Shown: in pieces, positions 1-26,934 of the stretch
Numbering within the stretch: position 1 is the stretch's first letter
Layout of the letters: every line of letters begins with the position of its first letter
Assembly (NCBI RefSeq): GCF_020085105.1
Contig: NC_058055.1
Location: 13,407,822-13,471,821 of the forward strand
Direction: 5' to 3'
DNA: 64,000 nucleotides
Source: Siniperca chuatsi
Taxonomy: Eukaryota > Chordata > Actinopteri > Centrarchiformes > Sinipercidae
Made by a program: the position numbers and the translations under genes
The notes under the pieces: model-generated
Databases searched by the model: none
The model's input: only the letters and a program-made list of their open reading frames with translations
Told to the model about the DNA's origin: nothing

Positions 1-3000
1 GTATGTCCTCAAGATTACTCAAATAAAAAATAAAGATGCAAAAGGGCAAACAAGCAAAATCCAGTGGAAGAGATGCCTTTTGTGTGATTTCTACTCAGAC
101 TTCTTTGGGTGGTTTGGTTGCAGCCATTTGATGCAAGGCCACTCTGCTCAGCCCACTGGAAGTAACATGAACCGATTCCTGGTTAGTCAAATCTCTCCGC
201 ATGTGCTTCAGGCAGCTTCTGATTTCAGTCCTCCAAACTGGCCGGGAGAAAAACTCGAAAGCCCAGGGTGAAGTTTAGTGCAGTCCTTTCCGTGGCAGAG
301 CCCCGTGTGGTCGTGCAGCAATGGAGCAACAACGACTGACAAAGCAGTGGGGTCGACTCAGGAATGTGGGCAAGAATGAGTCCGATTTGGACTATAATCG
401 CAGGCAGGAGACAGGCATGTGAACATGTGTGTGTTTGTCTGTGTGTGTGTGTTGTTAGGGAGAGTAGAAGAGGAGGACCAGAGGCTGATCCTCCATCATT
501 GAGTATTGTTTCAACACTTGGGTAACCCTTTAGATCCCTAAGAGGTTTACTACCAGCGCTCTCTCTATCAGCTGAGTGCACTGAACAATGCATGTAACCC
601 TGCAATTACAGTCATGCATTAGTGAGGGGACGACAGCGCACAATAGCATTAGCTTCTTTTGGCCTCAATCCAGTCTCTTCTCATATAGGTAAAAGGTTAT
701 CTTTGTAAACCCAGAGAGAAGTGGGGGGTTACATGCAGTTTTGTAAGCTCTGACACAAACGTTTAAGTTTTGTTTTGTTTTGTTTTTTTGTGTTTGTGTT
801 AAGTGTTACAGCACAGTTAGTAGTGGACAAATTACATAATAGATTTGGAAGCACACAATAGGCCTACATGAAGCAACCAGCAACTCCGACACATTTTGCC
901 TAACACTTAAATGGCTTAAAGATTTCAAAACTATGAATGCAGTGAGCTAATATTTTCAACTTAGATGAAAAGTTCAGTTACAGAATTAAGTAGCCAATAT
1001 TGTAAAATGTGTCTCTCTGTAAAAAAGAAGAAGAAAAAGACTAGGATTAGAGACAGCAGGATACTGTTTTACTGTTTTACACACTGGCTTCAATAATTTA
1101 GAGATCCTGAACTATACACATCATAGTAAACACACTGTTTGGTATTTTGGAATACAGTTCATCATATATTCTCTTCAGCAAACTTACAAATTTGAGGCTC
1201 AACATTTTTTTTATCCCTTAAACTTATTTACTTGTTGGATCACTGAATCTGAAACTATAGACAGAATCATATATATCTATATATAGATACTGTGTTGATT
1301 GTTGCCATGTGGGGGAAGTATTCCAAAAGCAATGGAAATTAATTATATAGCATTATTTGAGGGATTACATTATTTCATCTAAAACTACTCACTTATGAAA
1401 TAATTTCTGTTTGAGTTACTGGTAGGGTGGGAGAGTTCAAACAATAAATCATGGCATAAAGTCAACAGCATTTTAATTTCTGGAGAGCTGTTGGGGGACA
1501 ATACTGTATAAAGAAAAAGACGGATTCTTGGAGGATAGAAACAACCAGAAGAGATTGCCCCATACAAAATAAAAAATGCTAATCTTGGGTGCCTCAGTTC
1601 TCCCTGCCACTTCATGTAACAGCGTCACATGCAGAGACTTAGGGCACATTCTTTAGCAAGTAGAAGTGTTAAGTGGATAACCGAGGGGGTTCACCGGCCC
1701 ATTGAGAAATGATGAATGGGTGACTATTTAAGTTTTATCACAGAGCCCTGCAAAGCAGCCTCAAAGCTACTTATGAAGGTTAGGCAATTCAGACACTGTA
1801 CAGGAGGGTAATACCTTCTTTTTCTGGACTCTCTCGGTCTCTACATACATACTTTTATGCCTGAAGTCTGTGCTTTCTCTCACAATTGCTTTCATCACCA
1901 TTTTCTCTCTCTTTCCTTCCTACTCTTGCAAGACCATTAGAGGACAACACAGAAGAAGAAGAGGTCTGTATGAGATTCTGATCTTACCTGCACTTGTCTC
2001 TCCCACCACTTCGAGATCTTCCAGTGCTCATTTTCTCCCCTGTAGGCACACGCATACACATATAAGCCTAAACAAAGTGTAAACAAAGAGGAAACACACG
2101 TACCAAGATAAAATGCTTGCCTCTATTACAGACAGTTTCCCGAGAGCACAGGCCAGGGCCCAATAAAACCCTGATAAATGCCTGAAAGTCATTTCTGAAA
2201 TGGCTTTGTAATCATGTCTAATCACGGTTAGCTACATCCACGTTAAAGTGACAGTGCCTTGGAGGTCACATGTAAAAACAGAAACACTTTACTTGAGAGC
2301 CATTTTGTAAAACTGCAGGAACATTTCAGAGTTGAATATTCATTCAGGTAGGCTGTGTACAAAAGGAGCTTGTGTTTGGCCTGTCTAGCATTGAAATTCA
2401 AAGCAGGTAAGCAGCATTTTGAAATGTATATATGTTTACAGTTACTGGTTAATTATCTTTTTAGCTCTTAAATGCTCTGTTATGTTCACCAGCTAGCTAG
2501 TTGCTAACTTTGTTTGTCTGTTGTTGTTGCTGCTTGTTTGCTGAAAACAGCTGCTTGCTGAGGCTGGAAACGAGGTTGATAAGAGCAATAGTAAAAGATG
2601 CCAAAATAAAACCAAAATAATTAGCTGAAACATGCTACAAAGCTCAGAAAAGCTGAGGGGAACTGCAGAGTCAGGTGATTATTATCTGAGGGTTCATAAT
2701 TACGTCTCTTATGGCTCCTCTCACATTACATGTACTCATCTGATCCTTTTGCCCAAATTTGACCCGCCCTAACGTTAATGGTAAAATGTCTTAATACTAA
2801 AAGTCTTAACCCTAGAATAAATGGGGACCACATGCAACTGTGTGAATAGGTCTTTGTCCCCACATCGTTGTTAAAACACACACACACACACACACACACA
2901 CAGAGCTTAACACAGTGTGAGACTGGATTTATTGTAGTAATACCACACAGGCATCTGAGTCGAAGGATTGACAACTCAAAATGTTCTTACTAGGTTTTTC

Positions 3001-4261
3001 CTAAAACTAATTTCACAAACTGTTTTAAGATTTTCAAAATAAATGCAAGGGTCCAGCCATTGTCATCATATTTAACCAATTGAGTTAAATACTTGTTGAC
3101 CCTATAGGACCTGTGTTTGTGACCTTTGAGAACTTCAATTCTCTACTTAACCAGAAACAAGGAAGCACATTTGCCTCCTCCACAGTGTCTTTCAACTTTA
3201 TACAAATTTGTACTATCGTGACTGCTCCTGTTACTTAAATCTCTTTAAGAAAAATGTGATAACAGACCGTAAAAGCAGCATATGCAGCAAGACATACAGT
3301 TTGTTGTGTCCTTTTGTGTGAGAATGTTTGGTCTTTGTGTGAACGAGAACATCATTCTCACAAATTCAGGTGTTTGAATCCAAAATTTTTCTTTAATTAA
3401 TCCAATATGTCTCTCTTGAATGATTGTTTCTTTCGTTTTATGTACCTGCTGAAAACAGAAACACCATCATCCATTCAGTACAGTACCTTTGTCTGTACGT
3501 CTTTCTTGTGGCGTCCGGAAAAAACTGCAGACCCCCTGTGCACAGATGACGAAGGTCTCCAAAGGGGAGTCGAGAGACTGGACCTGCTTTCCTATGGTGA
3601 GTCCCGTTGTTTGACTATTTGTTCTCTTTTTGGTTCCCTCACTTTGTTCTCAGCTGTTTCCCCTCTGCGTGCAAGGTCACACTCAACCTGCTCTGGACTT
3701 TAAGCGTAACATCGGATCAAGCTATTATCCCAGGTTGGTTAACAACCGGGTGAGAAAGTATTATCTTATTCATGAATGGACATGTCTGTTTATTGAATGT
3801 CACCATGACGCATGGTATTTGTTGCACTAAAGCCCTCTTTGTATGTTCATAAATAATCCTCCACTTTCTTAACAGTATGGAATGTGTAGGGTGCTCTGCT
3901 TTACTGTGTGTTATTTCAATTAAAGTACGATAAAAACTGCACTTTCTCTTGAAGGGCAATGTCTTTGGGCAGTGCCACAGTGGGGAAAAATAAATATACT
4001 GTCTTGAGTTTTTTTTTCACATGATAAGCTCTTGTAATGATTAAGTGACATATGGCAGCATGTGATTTATTTCTTCGGTCTGGAGGAGTTTGACAAATAT
4101 TTTTCAAAAGTCAAAAAAGGCTGTTAAGAGAAAATTGCTAATTCTTTTGTTAATTTAGATTCAATAGCTCATTTGTAAAGATCACAGTCAACGTATGTAG
4201 TGATCCCAGGTCTTCACGTTTTCCTCAGGCTACCAGACTGATGGTGTTTAATCTAATTTAT
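1..4261. other. Intergenic, no gene recognised
   Basis: AT-rich sequence with short open frames on both strands. None has a recognisable domain, codon pattern or splice-consistent neighbour. In mammals the gene beyond PITPNA is INPP5K, but no exon of it was seen here. Confidence 0.5.
2875..2902. repeat. (CA)n microsatellite
   Basis: A short pure CA run in the left intergenic region. Confidence 0.95.
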
Positions 4262-4826
4262 AAAAGGAATAATATGACATTTTGAGAAATAGGCTAATTC
4301 ACTTTCTTGCTGAGAGGTCGATAAAAAGATCGATACCTCTCACATCTATCCGTTAAGTTTGAAGCTACAGCAAGGAAACAGTTAGCTTAGTTTAGCATAA
4401 AGACTGGAAACGGGAAACAACTAGTCTGTCTCTGTCCACTGGTAACACTATCCACTTACCAGCCCCTCTCATGAATACGTTATACCTCTTTTGTTTAATC
4501 ACTGCAGCAGCCCAAGAAATATCTGGCACATAGCCCCCCCATAAAATCACAGCGTGCTGTTTTTTCATTTCAGTTTTTGTATGGATTAAACAGACTAGAT
4601 ATAATATGTTAATTGACATGCTTTTAGGTGGATTTTTTTTCGAACATTGGGCAGTCAGGCTAGCTGTTTCCCCCTGTTTTTAGTCTTTATGCTAAGCTAA
4701 GCTAACCGGCTGTTGGCTCTAGCTTCATATTTAACATACAGACATGAGAGTGGTATCAATCTTCTCATCTAACTCTCGGCAAGAAGGCAAATAATCATTT
4801 CCCAAAATGTTGAACTATTCCTTTAA
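4262..4826. repeat. Interspersed repeat with long inverted ends, copy 1
   Basis: The left end begins AAAGGAATAATATGACATTTTG and the right end closes CCCAAAATGTTGAACTATTCCTTT, the approximate reverse complement. The arms extend about 150-200 bp (TTAGCATAAAGACTGGAAAC against TTTTTAGTCTTTATGCTAA). It looks like a non-autonomous DNA element. Relatives occur at 15108 and 29169. Confidence 0.75.
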
Positions 4827-5819
4827 ATTTTTCCAAAAGAGTAGTATACAATCAGGCTCCTTTTCCTGATGAATGATGACAATTATTCATTTTGAAAGTA
4901 TGGTGCATTCCTTCACTTGTTTGCTGTGGTTGCTTTGGTATCAGAACTGGGTTACTAAAATGTCTTTGACTGTCTATGTTGGTGAGAGAGGGACATGAAC
5001 TCTACCAGTTGTTTGACCTGTAATCAAAAGGAAACCTAACTTGGGTTTAGTTAGCTGTACCTTACCATATATTTCAATTACATTTTTGTTTATTTTTCAT
5101 ATAGTAGACAGTCACAAAAAAAGCATGAATAAGAGCAGGAAGAAAATCACAGCTTAAAACCAGGATTTACTCTCTGTTCTTAGAAAGACATAGAGATACA
5201 AAATTAAAGAACACTTATAAGCTAAATAACCTTCATAAAGGTTTGTAGCTCAAAAGATGTCCTCTCAGATACCCACACACTGTGTAGCAGCTCTCTGTAC
5301 TGGCCCCTCCCCTGCCTCATAATCAGGATTTAAAATAATCTTTGCCATCCAAACCTGATTGATTTTACCCTGCCTACAGTGTTTGTGCATGTGTGTGTGT
5401 GTAGTGGCTGTGTCTTTTTTAATACTTACACTGGGGGCGCCAAAGACAATTATTCAAATTCTACATGTCAAGGTTTTAATTAACCTTTGTTCATTTCAAC
5501 AAATTATTTCAATGGGCTTATTTGTGTATTTAATGTATATGTATTTTGTCAACCCATCTTTGATCTATCCAATTTATGTCCATTCGCTGTATAAATTGAT
5601 TTATAATCAGTAAAACCTTTTTTAAATCTCCCTTTTTAACATCCATTTGATTAATGACTTGCTTTTTAACAATTTGCAAGGCTCTACAGTATAGTTTATC
5701 CATACAAAATCAGAGCATAAAGTGAAAATAGTAACAGTATAGTATATGCAGATCATCCAGATCTTCAGTCGGCAGTCTCCACCGACGCCCAGACAGATCA
5801 TCAGTCGGCCGTGCCCTCT

Positions 5820-6120
5820 GAAAATATTTGAATGTTTGGACTGCCTTCCTGTTGCCAGCCTGTAAGCTTGTTCATGACCACTGCCTCAAGTACATTTCCT
5901 TTCGTCCTACCTGCCTTGCCTTGTGTGTGTTTGTTTGCGTTTGGGTCCTCCTCCCTTTGTTGCGACAACTGTAATTTGTTGCTCTCCCTGATATCTCATT
6001 TAAGCTTCCATATCTGGCAATAAAAGATTGAATTACTGAACAAATCGACTCCTCATATTCTTCATCTAGTTTTATGTTTCTCCCCTGGACCAACTTGGGG
6101 TCGTAACACCTGCCACGATG
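5820..6120. repeat. Probable interspersed-repeat fragment downstream of pitpna
   Basis: Contains GTTTGCGTTTGGGTCCTCC and a short C/T-rich run and ends GTCGTAACACCTGCCACGATGG. The motif TTTGGGTCC is shared with the element near 58520. Open frames across it have no recognisable domain. Confidence 0.4.
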
Positions 6121-6209
6121 GTAATGAAGTGAGGAGATTCGTTGCTGTTGTGTTACCGTACATACATTACACACAGTAAAAGAACCCATTCGCATCAAAA
6201 CGTATGTAC

Positions 6210-9200
6210 AGTTGCTTTGCTTCTTTTTATTCATTTCTTTACGTCTCCAATGTACAGTAGTGTTATTGGAAGATAAGATGACAAAAAGGCACAAATTCAC
6301 AATAAAAGAAAGAAAAACAGGAGACAAGTTAACAGAGTGAGAGAGAGAGTAAGAGAGAAAGAGATATTTAACAATTTTAAAAACAGTTTGGGATTGTGGA
6401 ATCATTTGGTTTCATATTCTGATTATAAATCGAGGAATCTAACAACAAATATCTATGAGATTGTCTCTGTTAAACCATGTTCTCTCACAAGTTTGTATGG
6501 TATCTGCAGGCTCTTAAAATGCACCTACTGTCAGTATCTGTTTTCAAACAACCACATCTAATTGTCGTTGCTTTTTTTTATGTGTAGCTATAAACTCCAA
6601 CCCTCCAGCACCCGGTTGAAGCTGCTCCTAAATGTAGAATAGTTTCCCCTCTATCCCCATCAGTAACCAAAGGAGGGTAAAATCTAACTTGCACCGAGGC
6701 TCCACTTAGGGCTGACACCATCAGCTAATTATGTGGATCAATGAACTGACCCAAGCTGCCGTTATATGTTCCTTTTCAGTGAGAGACGCAAGTGTAGTTC
6801 AGAGACTGACAACAGAGGTACAACAACACTCAGAACAAAAATATATATCTATACACTGTCCTGCCATTGAGAGGTGAGGGAAGAACGTGAGAAGAAGAGG
6901 AAATAGTGAACAGGGTTTTTGCTTCGCTTTAAATTTTTTTTTCCTCGAACTACAAACCACACAGCAGTTCAGCTCTTCACTGCTTTGCTGGAGCATCCTA
7001 AAATCCGCAGCAAAGTCATCTGTTACAATATGTTTTAATGTCTACAGCTGACAATATTTCGCAAATGTTTTAGCAGTAAATTTGAGCAACTATAACTCTA
7101 CATGTCCTCACATTTCCTGGTCTGTGTGATGCTGAATGTTTAGCGAATATGGAATAAGAGGAGGCTGTAGGTTTTGGCAGGACAGTCTGATCTATATATA
7201 TGTGTTCATCTACATTTATTTATTTACTATTTACAAAGTCAGTACATACAGTACATCCACAAATTTCCATGGTTCAGTTGGTAGCCCCATCACAGACAGT
7301 GAGCGAGATGCTTGATGGACACAGAGAGAGGTGGAAAGGTTGGACATCTAGGGCCAGTGTTGTCTTTAAAGAGGAGGCAACAGAAAATGTCCTGCAGTGA
7401 TGGGGTTTATAAACTTAATCTGACATACAAGGACATGAAAAAAGTTATAAAGGAAGGTTCTCCAAAGCAAGTCTAAACTTTTACGCTTGAACAGTTGCCA
7501 ATGATGCCCTGAGCAGTTGTTAATGGCCTTTTTAAGCCTTAGTATCCTTATGGCCAATGAAAGAAATTTGAATTTGGATTGATTGGCTACTGTGCTTGGG
7601 CTTAAGACACAATACATAAATGTATAGGCTAATGACACTACTCCAATATTATCCTGTCAAATGATGCATGAAGTACACACATGAATACAGCTGCCAGAAA
7701 TCAGCTGGAAAACATCTGCATTTTGTCAAGTTGATGACAAAATGGTGATATGTGACCAATTGTAATTCAAGAGGCACTGGAAGACTGGCATCAGTGCTGC
7801 TCTCACCAATTCTATGAGCAACTCAGGGTTATGGTGAACTATGAAAAATAAAAAAAGATATAATAGGAATTTATTTGACTATAATAATTTGCTTGGCTCC
7901 TTCATGTCACGAGTTAGACTGAATTTATCTGATTATACACTGCATTTCTTCTTCTGAATTATTCTCCAGACTGACCAAACTTTTCAAAAGGTCAGCTGCC
8001 ATTGTAGCTGCAGTTGCTACAAGGGTCAGACCAGTAAAATGTTTAAAAAAATAACTACATAAAGTAGTAGAAGTAGTAGTTATATTTAATTGAACATTAA
8101 TTAATATTAACTCATTAGTGCAAAAGGTCTGCTTTTAACATCTTCTATGCAAAAATCTAGGCATCAAATTAATCAAACCCCTGCACTTAAAGTTCTTAGA
8201 CAGAAAGAAACATTATAATTATCTACTTGTTCTGTTGATCCAAATGTATTAATTGCAGACGGATGACCTAAATCAGTATTATGGTATTGGTCTTCTGACA
8301 TTATCTGTTGCTTGCTCTTTAAAGTTTCCACACAGTTAAAAGATGTGGAGGGAAAGTAAACAGATGATGGAAAAGAGGATAATAAAAGTATAAAGGAGGC
8401 CAGACAGACGTCAACAAGAGGAAGACAGTTAGTGCCTGCTGTTATCACTCCTCTAGCGCCATTACTTCCTCCCTTCTTTACCCAGCCAGCATCAGATGTC
8501 TTCAAAGACACGCTACTGTACATCACTCATGTACACTCATGCATATACCGAAAAACCACACTATTACAAATAACAGGCTTCAGATTCCAGCAGGAGAAAA
8601 CCCGGCTCATCCAAAGACAAACACAATAAAGCCAGCATTTAATAAATAATTTATCAACAACTTAACCATTGACTTTCAGCTTGGGCTCTGCTTCACTAAA
8701 ACTGTTCTCAGGATAAGAGTAAGATATATTTGCGATGATAAAGGAGAGACCAACGTGTCATGGTAGTTATTGCTATCGCTGGATAAGACCATTTATCCAC
8801 TGGAGGTGACAGAATGGCTGACAGGGCAAGAATTGATGCAGATCGTGTACAGTTTTACTTTCAAAGAACCCTTTATCTATCTACAGTAAGCGAGAGGAGC
8901 TGTATATCCATGATGGCTGCTAATGGTAAAATCACAGCCATGATAATGAGTTTTGCAGTTAAAAGGATGCAAAGTCTGTAGACAGAAAGACTGTCAGACA
9001 AAAAGAAAAAAGAGAGACATACTCATTTATCGCTGGTTTACTGTGCATTTCCCTTTGCAGAGTGATACATTTTACTTGTATCCTTGTGTACTATCTCAGT
9101 CTGTGTATGTGTGTGCGCATTACTGTATGTTTTAATTCTGAAATGATCTTCAATTACTGCACTTTCAAGCAATCCGTTTGAACAGTCGGATGAAATTGAA

Positions 9201-9644
9201 GAGTTAGAAATGATCCGGTGAAAGAAAAATGGCGGGAAACAGACTACAGCTACAGAAACACACATATACACACACACAAACAGAAGCGCGCCCACACAAA
9301 CTCACAAAGCAGCAGAAAAGCCAATGAATGCCTCAACATACTAAGGGAGATACTGGAAATAAATCCTATCTGGTAGGTCAGGAGTATAGCAGAGACAACA
9401 TAACACTCTCAGCACAATCCCGACCTTGCAGCTGCGGTTTGTAGACTTGCAAACTGATTTGAACAACAAAAGGAAACACTGCATAAAGAATGACACAAAT
9501 GGAGAGAAATCTATGACAGATTAAAAAAAAAAATCAGGATCAAAACTCAACACTGAGCAGATACAGCTTGGTCTGGAAAAAGTAAACATCCACAGACAAA
9601 CTTACAGACAAAATCATTTTAAAAACCCTGTTTATATATATTTA

Positions 9645-9675
<31 letters not shown>

Positions 9676-10088
9676 TTCAATATAATTATTCAGCTCCCCG
9701 ATATATGGTATACTGTATATATACACCATTGGGATATCTTAAATAAAAATACATCCTAAATTGCAGAGATAAATAACACTATTCTCTGCAGTTTAGAATG
9801 GTTTAGAGACAGAGAGAGAAAGAGAGGACTGACTGACAAGATCTATATTGTTGCTACTGGAGGCCTCAGAGCAGTTAATAAGACTGGATGGAAAAACAAA
9901 TAGAAATGGATGGGACTCAAGGGAGGTGGGATGTGGTGGAGGAGATCAGCTGGAAACTGGGAGTTTACTGGGTCCAGGTCCCTGAAAACCAGACTGTATT
10001 TGGGGGGGGGGTTGGACCGGCCGGTCAGATGTTGTGTCAGTTGGAATAGGAGGAGGATGTGAATCCGCTGGTGTCTGGGTATTCTGGT
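6210..10088 (-). other. pitpna: Candidate long 3'UTR of pitpna
   Basis: No protein-coding exon was recognised downstream of the acceptor at 10088. On the minus strand there are AATAAA hexamers near 7215-7222 (tandem, in an ATTTATTTA context) and at 6226-6231 (GAATAAAAAG). Either could end the transcript, giving a terminal exon of about 2.9 or 3.9 kb. Much of the region is AT-rich, including a TA tract at 9651-9675 and a nine-C run on the minus strand near 10004-10012. The end point is a guess without RNA data. Confidence 0.3.
9651..9675. repeat. (TA)n tract in the candidate pitpna 3'UTR
   Basis: A pure TA run within a longer AT-rich segment (about 9630-9730) that can form a cruciform. Confidence 0.9.
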
Positions 10089-10632
10089 CTGAAAGAGATA
10101 GAAAGAGGTAAGAGCATGAACAAGAGGTACAGTCTAATGTCATGGCATTTGTTTCTCATTAATATGATTATTTACTGGCACGCCTCTCTAAAATCTAATC
10201 AGATTTAGAGCCTGACCCACACTGGATTTTTGAAGGCCGATATTGATATTTAGGAGTTTTTTAAATCACATTTTAACACACATTTTTTGATCAAGAGCTC
10301 TTAAAGCTACACTAATTAATATTTTCATATTAACAATGGATCAAATGTCTACTTGTAATGTGAAAGGGGTCACTTGTAGTGACAAACCCACAGATAATTA
10401 TCGCCCCACTCTGCAGATCCCTTCAGCTCTACGGAGCTTTTTAGCATTTTTTACCTCATTATTTTGGTTTTCTGGCCCACAACTTTATTGTTTTGGTTCA
10501 CTCTCACCGCTCTCATTGGCTTTGTTTCCAGCAGCAGCAGACAGCTCTTCAACCAAGAAGCTCATCATTGTAAATGGAAATCAATATATATTTAAAAGAA
10601 TGCGTCTACACAGACAGTCAAAGTCCTCTCAC

Positions 10633-10667
10633 CTGATGAGCAGCAGCATTCACGGTCCAACACAACC
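10633..10667 (-). other. pitpna: pitpna 3'UTR stub followed by a donor site (probable 3'UTR intron)
   Basis: After the stop codon (10668-10670) the minus strand continues 35 nt to CATCAG|GTGAGAGG, a strong donor. A matching acceptor (CTCTTTCAG|ACC) lies at 10088, so the 3'UTR is probably split by an intron of about 540 nt. Because the donor is less than 50 nt past the stop, this arrangement would not be expected to trigger nonsense-mediated decay. The splice is inferred from sequence only. Confidence 0.5.
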
Positions 10668-23724
<13,057 letters not shown>

Positions 23725-24060
23725 TTTTTGGCGGTGCAGTATATCCCAGAGGGAAGCAGCTCAATACAGGTCCAGAAACAGGGTCGATCCCTTCCTCCGA
23801 TAGTCTCTTCTTTCTCCGCTTGCTTCTCTCCCACCTCTCCCCCTCTATGTCATTCTACCTCCACAGTCGCTTATTTTCTTCAAATTCACTTCCTGATCTG
23901 GGCCGCGGCGCGGCGTTGCTGTTGCGCGCAGAGCACCGAGGCCTGTGCAGAACAGACTACACACAGAAAAGGATGGTTCACCAGGGGGTGCTTTGTGGTT
24001 GTGGTGGGTCCATGCAGCCTAGACATAATGCCTGAAAGGGCTAAAGTGAGCCATCCAGTT
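23725..24060 (-). promoter_or_regulatory. pitpna: GC-rich promoter/5'UTR region of pitpna
   Basis: Immediately upstream of the pitpna ATG the otherwise AT-rich sequence becomes GC/CpG-rich, with GGCCGCGGCGCGGCG near 23901-23915 and GCGCGC nearby. A second CpG cluster lies inside intron 1 near 23220-23250. No TATA box was evident. This fits a CpG-type housekeeping promoter. The transcription start cannot be fixed from sequence. Confidence 0.4.
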
Positions 24061-26934
24061 TTATAGATATATAATAGTCTAAATAACTATAGGCCTACTT
24101 TTTAAAAATTGGCATTGACAATATACGTCTATAAAACTGCATGGTCTGCTGATTTTGGAACAGCCCATACTGACTCTCTTTTACCCTATACGAAAAACGC
24201 CAGACTTGGGAGCAAAAATAAAATAATATAAAGTTTATTTGTAATTCAACCTGTAGATAGGCTACTAAAGGTGAAATGAAATTTCGTTTCTATAGGAATA
24301 TTATATATCCCAACTTTATTTAACTAGAAGAGGATCTTTTTAAAGGAGTGGCCAAGACAGCAGGTTACAAAGCATATAAAGCAGACTCATAATGAATCAA
24401 ATAAAGTACGAGCAGACCGACAAAACATCAGACAAACCACCAAAAATAAATAGATGGCACAGGCCAAATGAGCTTCTCTGGACCGTTTTTCTTGAGCGTG
24501 TGTTACACCCTCTGCGTCATCGCAGGCACTGTGACGTTGAAGCGTGGTTATTCACCATCAGAGTATATATGGGCATGACACGGGGACCACCACCGCTGGC
24601 ACAGACGCACGGTGCGTCAGCTCTCTAAGCCCTTTAAACAAAGTCCCCGCATCTAATGTGATTATCTGCCTCCAGAAATCCCAAACCCATTCCCGTCCAC
24701 TAGATAGACTATCTGTCACTGATGACTGACATGAAATCATTTGTTTTAAATCACAGCGACTTATATAAACGAAATATATTTCTGGCGGTGTGTTTCCAAT
24801 AACGACCATAAGATGAAATCGTGGGGGGCTAGTACAGTCATCCTGATAAACCCACATGGGAATTGCAGGCTGATCTATAATTCTCTCAAGGACCCCACGG
24901 AGGTCCCCTGACCACGCTTTTGTCCACCACCCACGGGTCTATAGGATGGCGCGTGATGCGATGACAAGACATCACAAGTCCCCAATCCAGTCCCAAGTCC
25001 CGGAGATCGCGGAATGAAAGGTCGTGTGTGTGAGTCTAAAATTACGTAACAGCGCACTGCATGCTGCTGTATTTATAGCGCATCTGTATCCGTCTGCCAT
25101 CATCCGCTTATCATTTCACTGTCTTCTCATCTGTAGGACCGCTTATACATCCTGACAGTGTCTGTCTGTCTGTCTATCTCATGAGTCACTTGTTGCAAAG
25201 TAGAGCTGCATTGTGAAGAACAATCCACTCAGGGTTGCCAGCATGAGTTCAGTCAGGTTTAATGTCATTTAACAATAGCAGGTTTCCATTATTTATATTT
25301 ATTTATATTCATTTAGAATGATTGTATATGTCAATAGAACATTAGCTGGATATAATCAACAATTTTAAATCATATGGTTTGGCCTGCTTGTTTTGATAAA
25401 GTGTGTTCTTACTGTAAATTGCCCAAATGCCTTTTTCCTTTTCTCCTATTTGTCTCATTGGTTCATATGATCGTATAAAGCAAAACAGAAAAAATGCACT
25501 TTTTTCTTATAATTTAGAAGTATATGGTCAAATTGTTCAACAGAACATGATGTGAATGGCCCACTACTTGCTTTACAGAGAGTTTATAAGCCAGTGGCAT
25601 CATGTTGCTTCTTTGAACTGTGTACCTGAACAAACCACAGGGGTTGGCCAGCCATCGGACAGTTGCCTCACCAGCAGCAGCGGCAGGCCAGCAGAGCTCC
25701 AGGAGCCACTGTCCCTGATGTGAGTGACGTTCTCAGATCTATTCTCAGGTGACGAGAGGGGCTGAGGTGTCAAGTGATAACCATCTGCTGGAGTGTAGTA
25801 TCAGGTGGCAGAGCGGAGCGCTGACAGACCTGGTAAAACCAAACATGTAGTGAGAGAGTGCCGGGAACATCTGGTAGAAAAACTCTGTTCAGAATAACTC
25901 TTAATCTCACCTCTGAACAAGCTTCCTGGGGGACATGGAGTCGGGAGACACCCTGTTCTTAAACACTGTTGTTAAAGTAGATTAGCATTTTACATTTGAG
26001 TACTCTCTAGATAAATATAACACGTTACATATGAAAATTGTGTTAAAGAATTAAATTAGTTAAAGAATGGTGTGTGTTGAAAACAAAAATTTGTCTCAAT
26101 GTAGATCAGAAAGCGTGTCTACGTTTTTCAGGTCGGTTTAAATGTTTGGGTAATGAGTTTCTTTTCTTTGACAGTCTGTTTCAAATCCTGGTGTTTGTGT
26201 ATCAAATATTCAGTAAACGTAACTATAATTCAGTTGCAATTAGGCCTAAGGATCAAAATGTACCCTGGTTTCTTCTGGTGCCTCTGGTGATGGCCCTCAA
26301 AAACATGCTGCTATACTGACCTCTGCTGGTTGGTTGCACAACAACCTAAAACAACAGCAAATTTGTTCTATTTTATTTACACCTTTTCTCAAATTATACT
26401 TCATTTTCTCATAAATATAAACACAAACTTCAGATACAAGCACAAATTACAAAACTTCACAAATCTCAAAAGGACATTAATGGCCTCTCAGAACTGATTT
26501 TCAAATTATAAGCCTAACAATAATAGTAATAATAAGTAATAGGAGCCAGTTGCACTCTGATGAAAGACACTACCCACTTTATCAGTGAGCTTACACCTTC
26601 ATTTTGTATTTGTGAGTTTGAGAAAGAGGTAGTTTCAGAAACAGAAAACATCTGAAAAACTGCAATAGCTATCGCCACACTGAGAGCAAGAACATTTCTC
26701 ATCTGCAAATCCTTCATGCAGGCATAACAATGTTACTGCATATGAAAAAAGCGAGCAACCCATGTACGAGAGAACTGGTCTAAGACCTGCTCTGTTATAA
26801 TGTCACTGCACTCAGAAGTGAGTGTTAAATAGCCACAGTTTCTGCAACCCGGTAAGAATTACACAGATACAGTTACAGAGTCACATAATGTAGCCTGGTG
26901 AGCAGTGAAAAAAAACATGCACAAGAGCAACCAT
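24061..26934. other. Intergenic between pitpna and slc43a2
   Basis: About 2.9 kb between the pitpna promoter and the proposed slc43a2 poly(A) site, both genes on the minus strand. A mildly CpG-rich piece (24480-25090) could be distal pitpna regulation. No exon was recognised. Confidence 0.45.

Noticed and set aside
5872..6405. A 177-aa minus-strand open frame.
   Set aside because: It overlaps a probable repeat fragment, has no recognisable domain and reads as low-complexity sequence.
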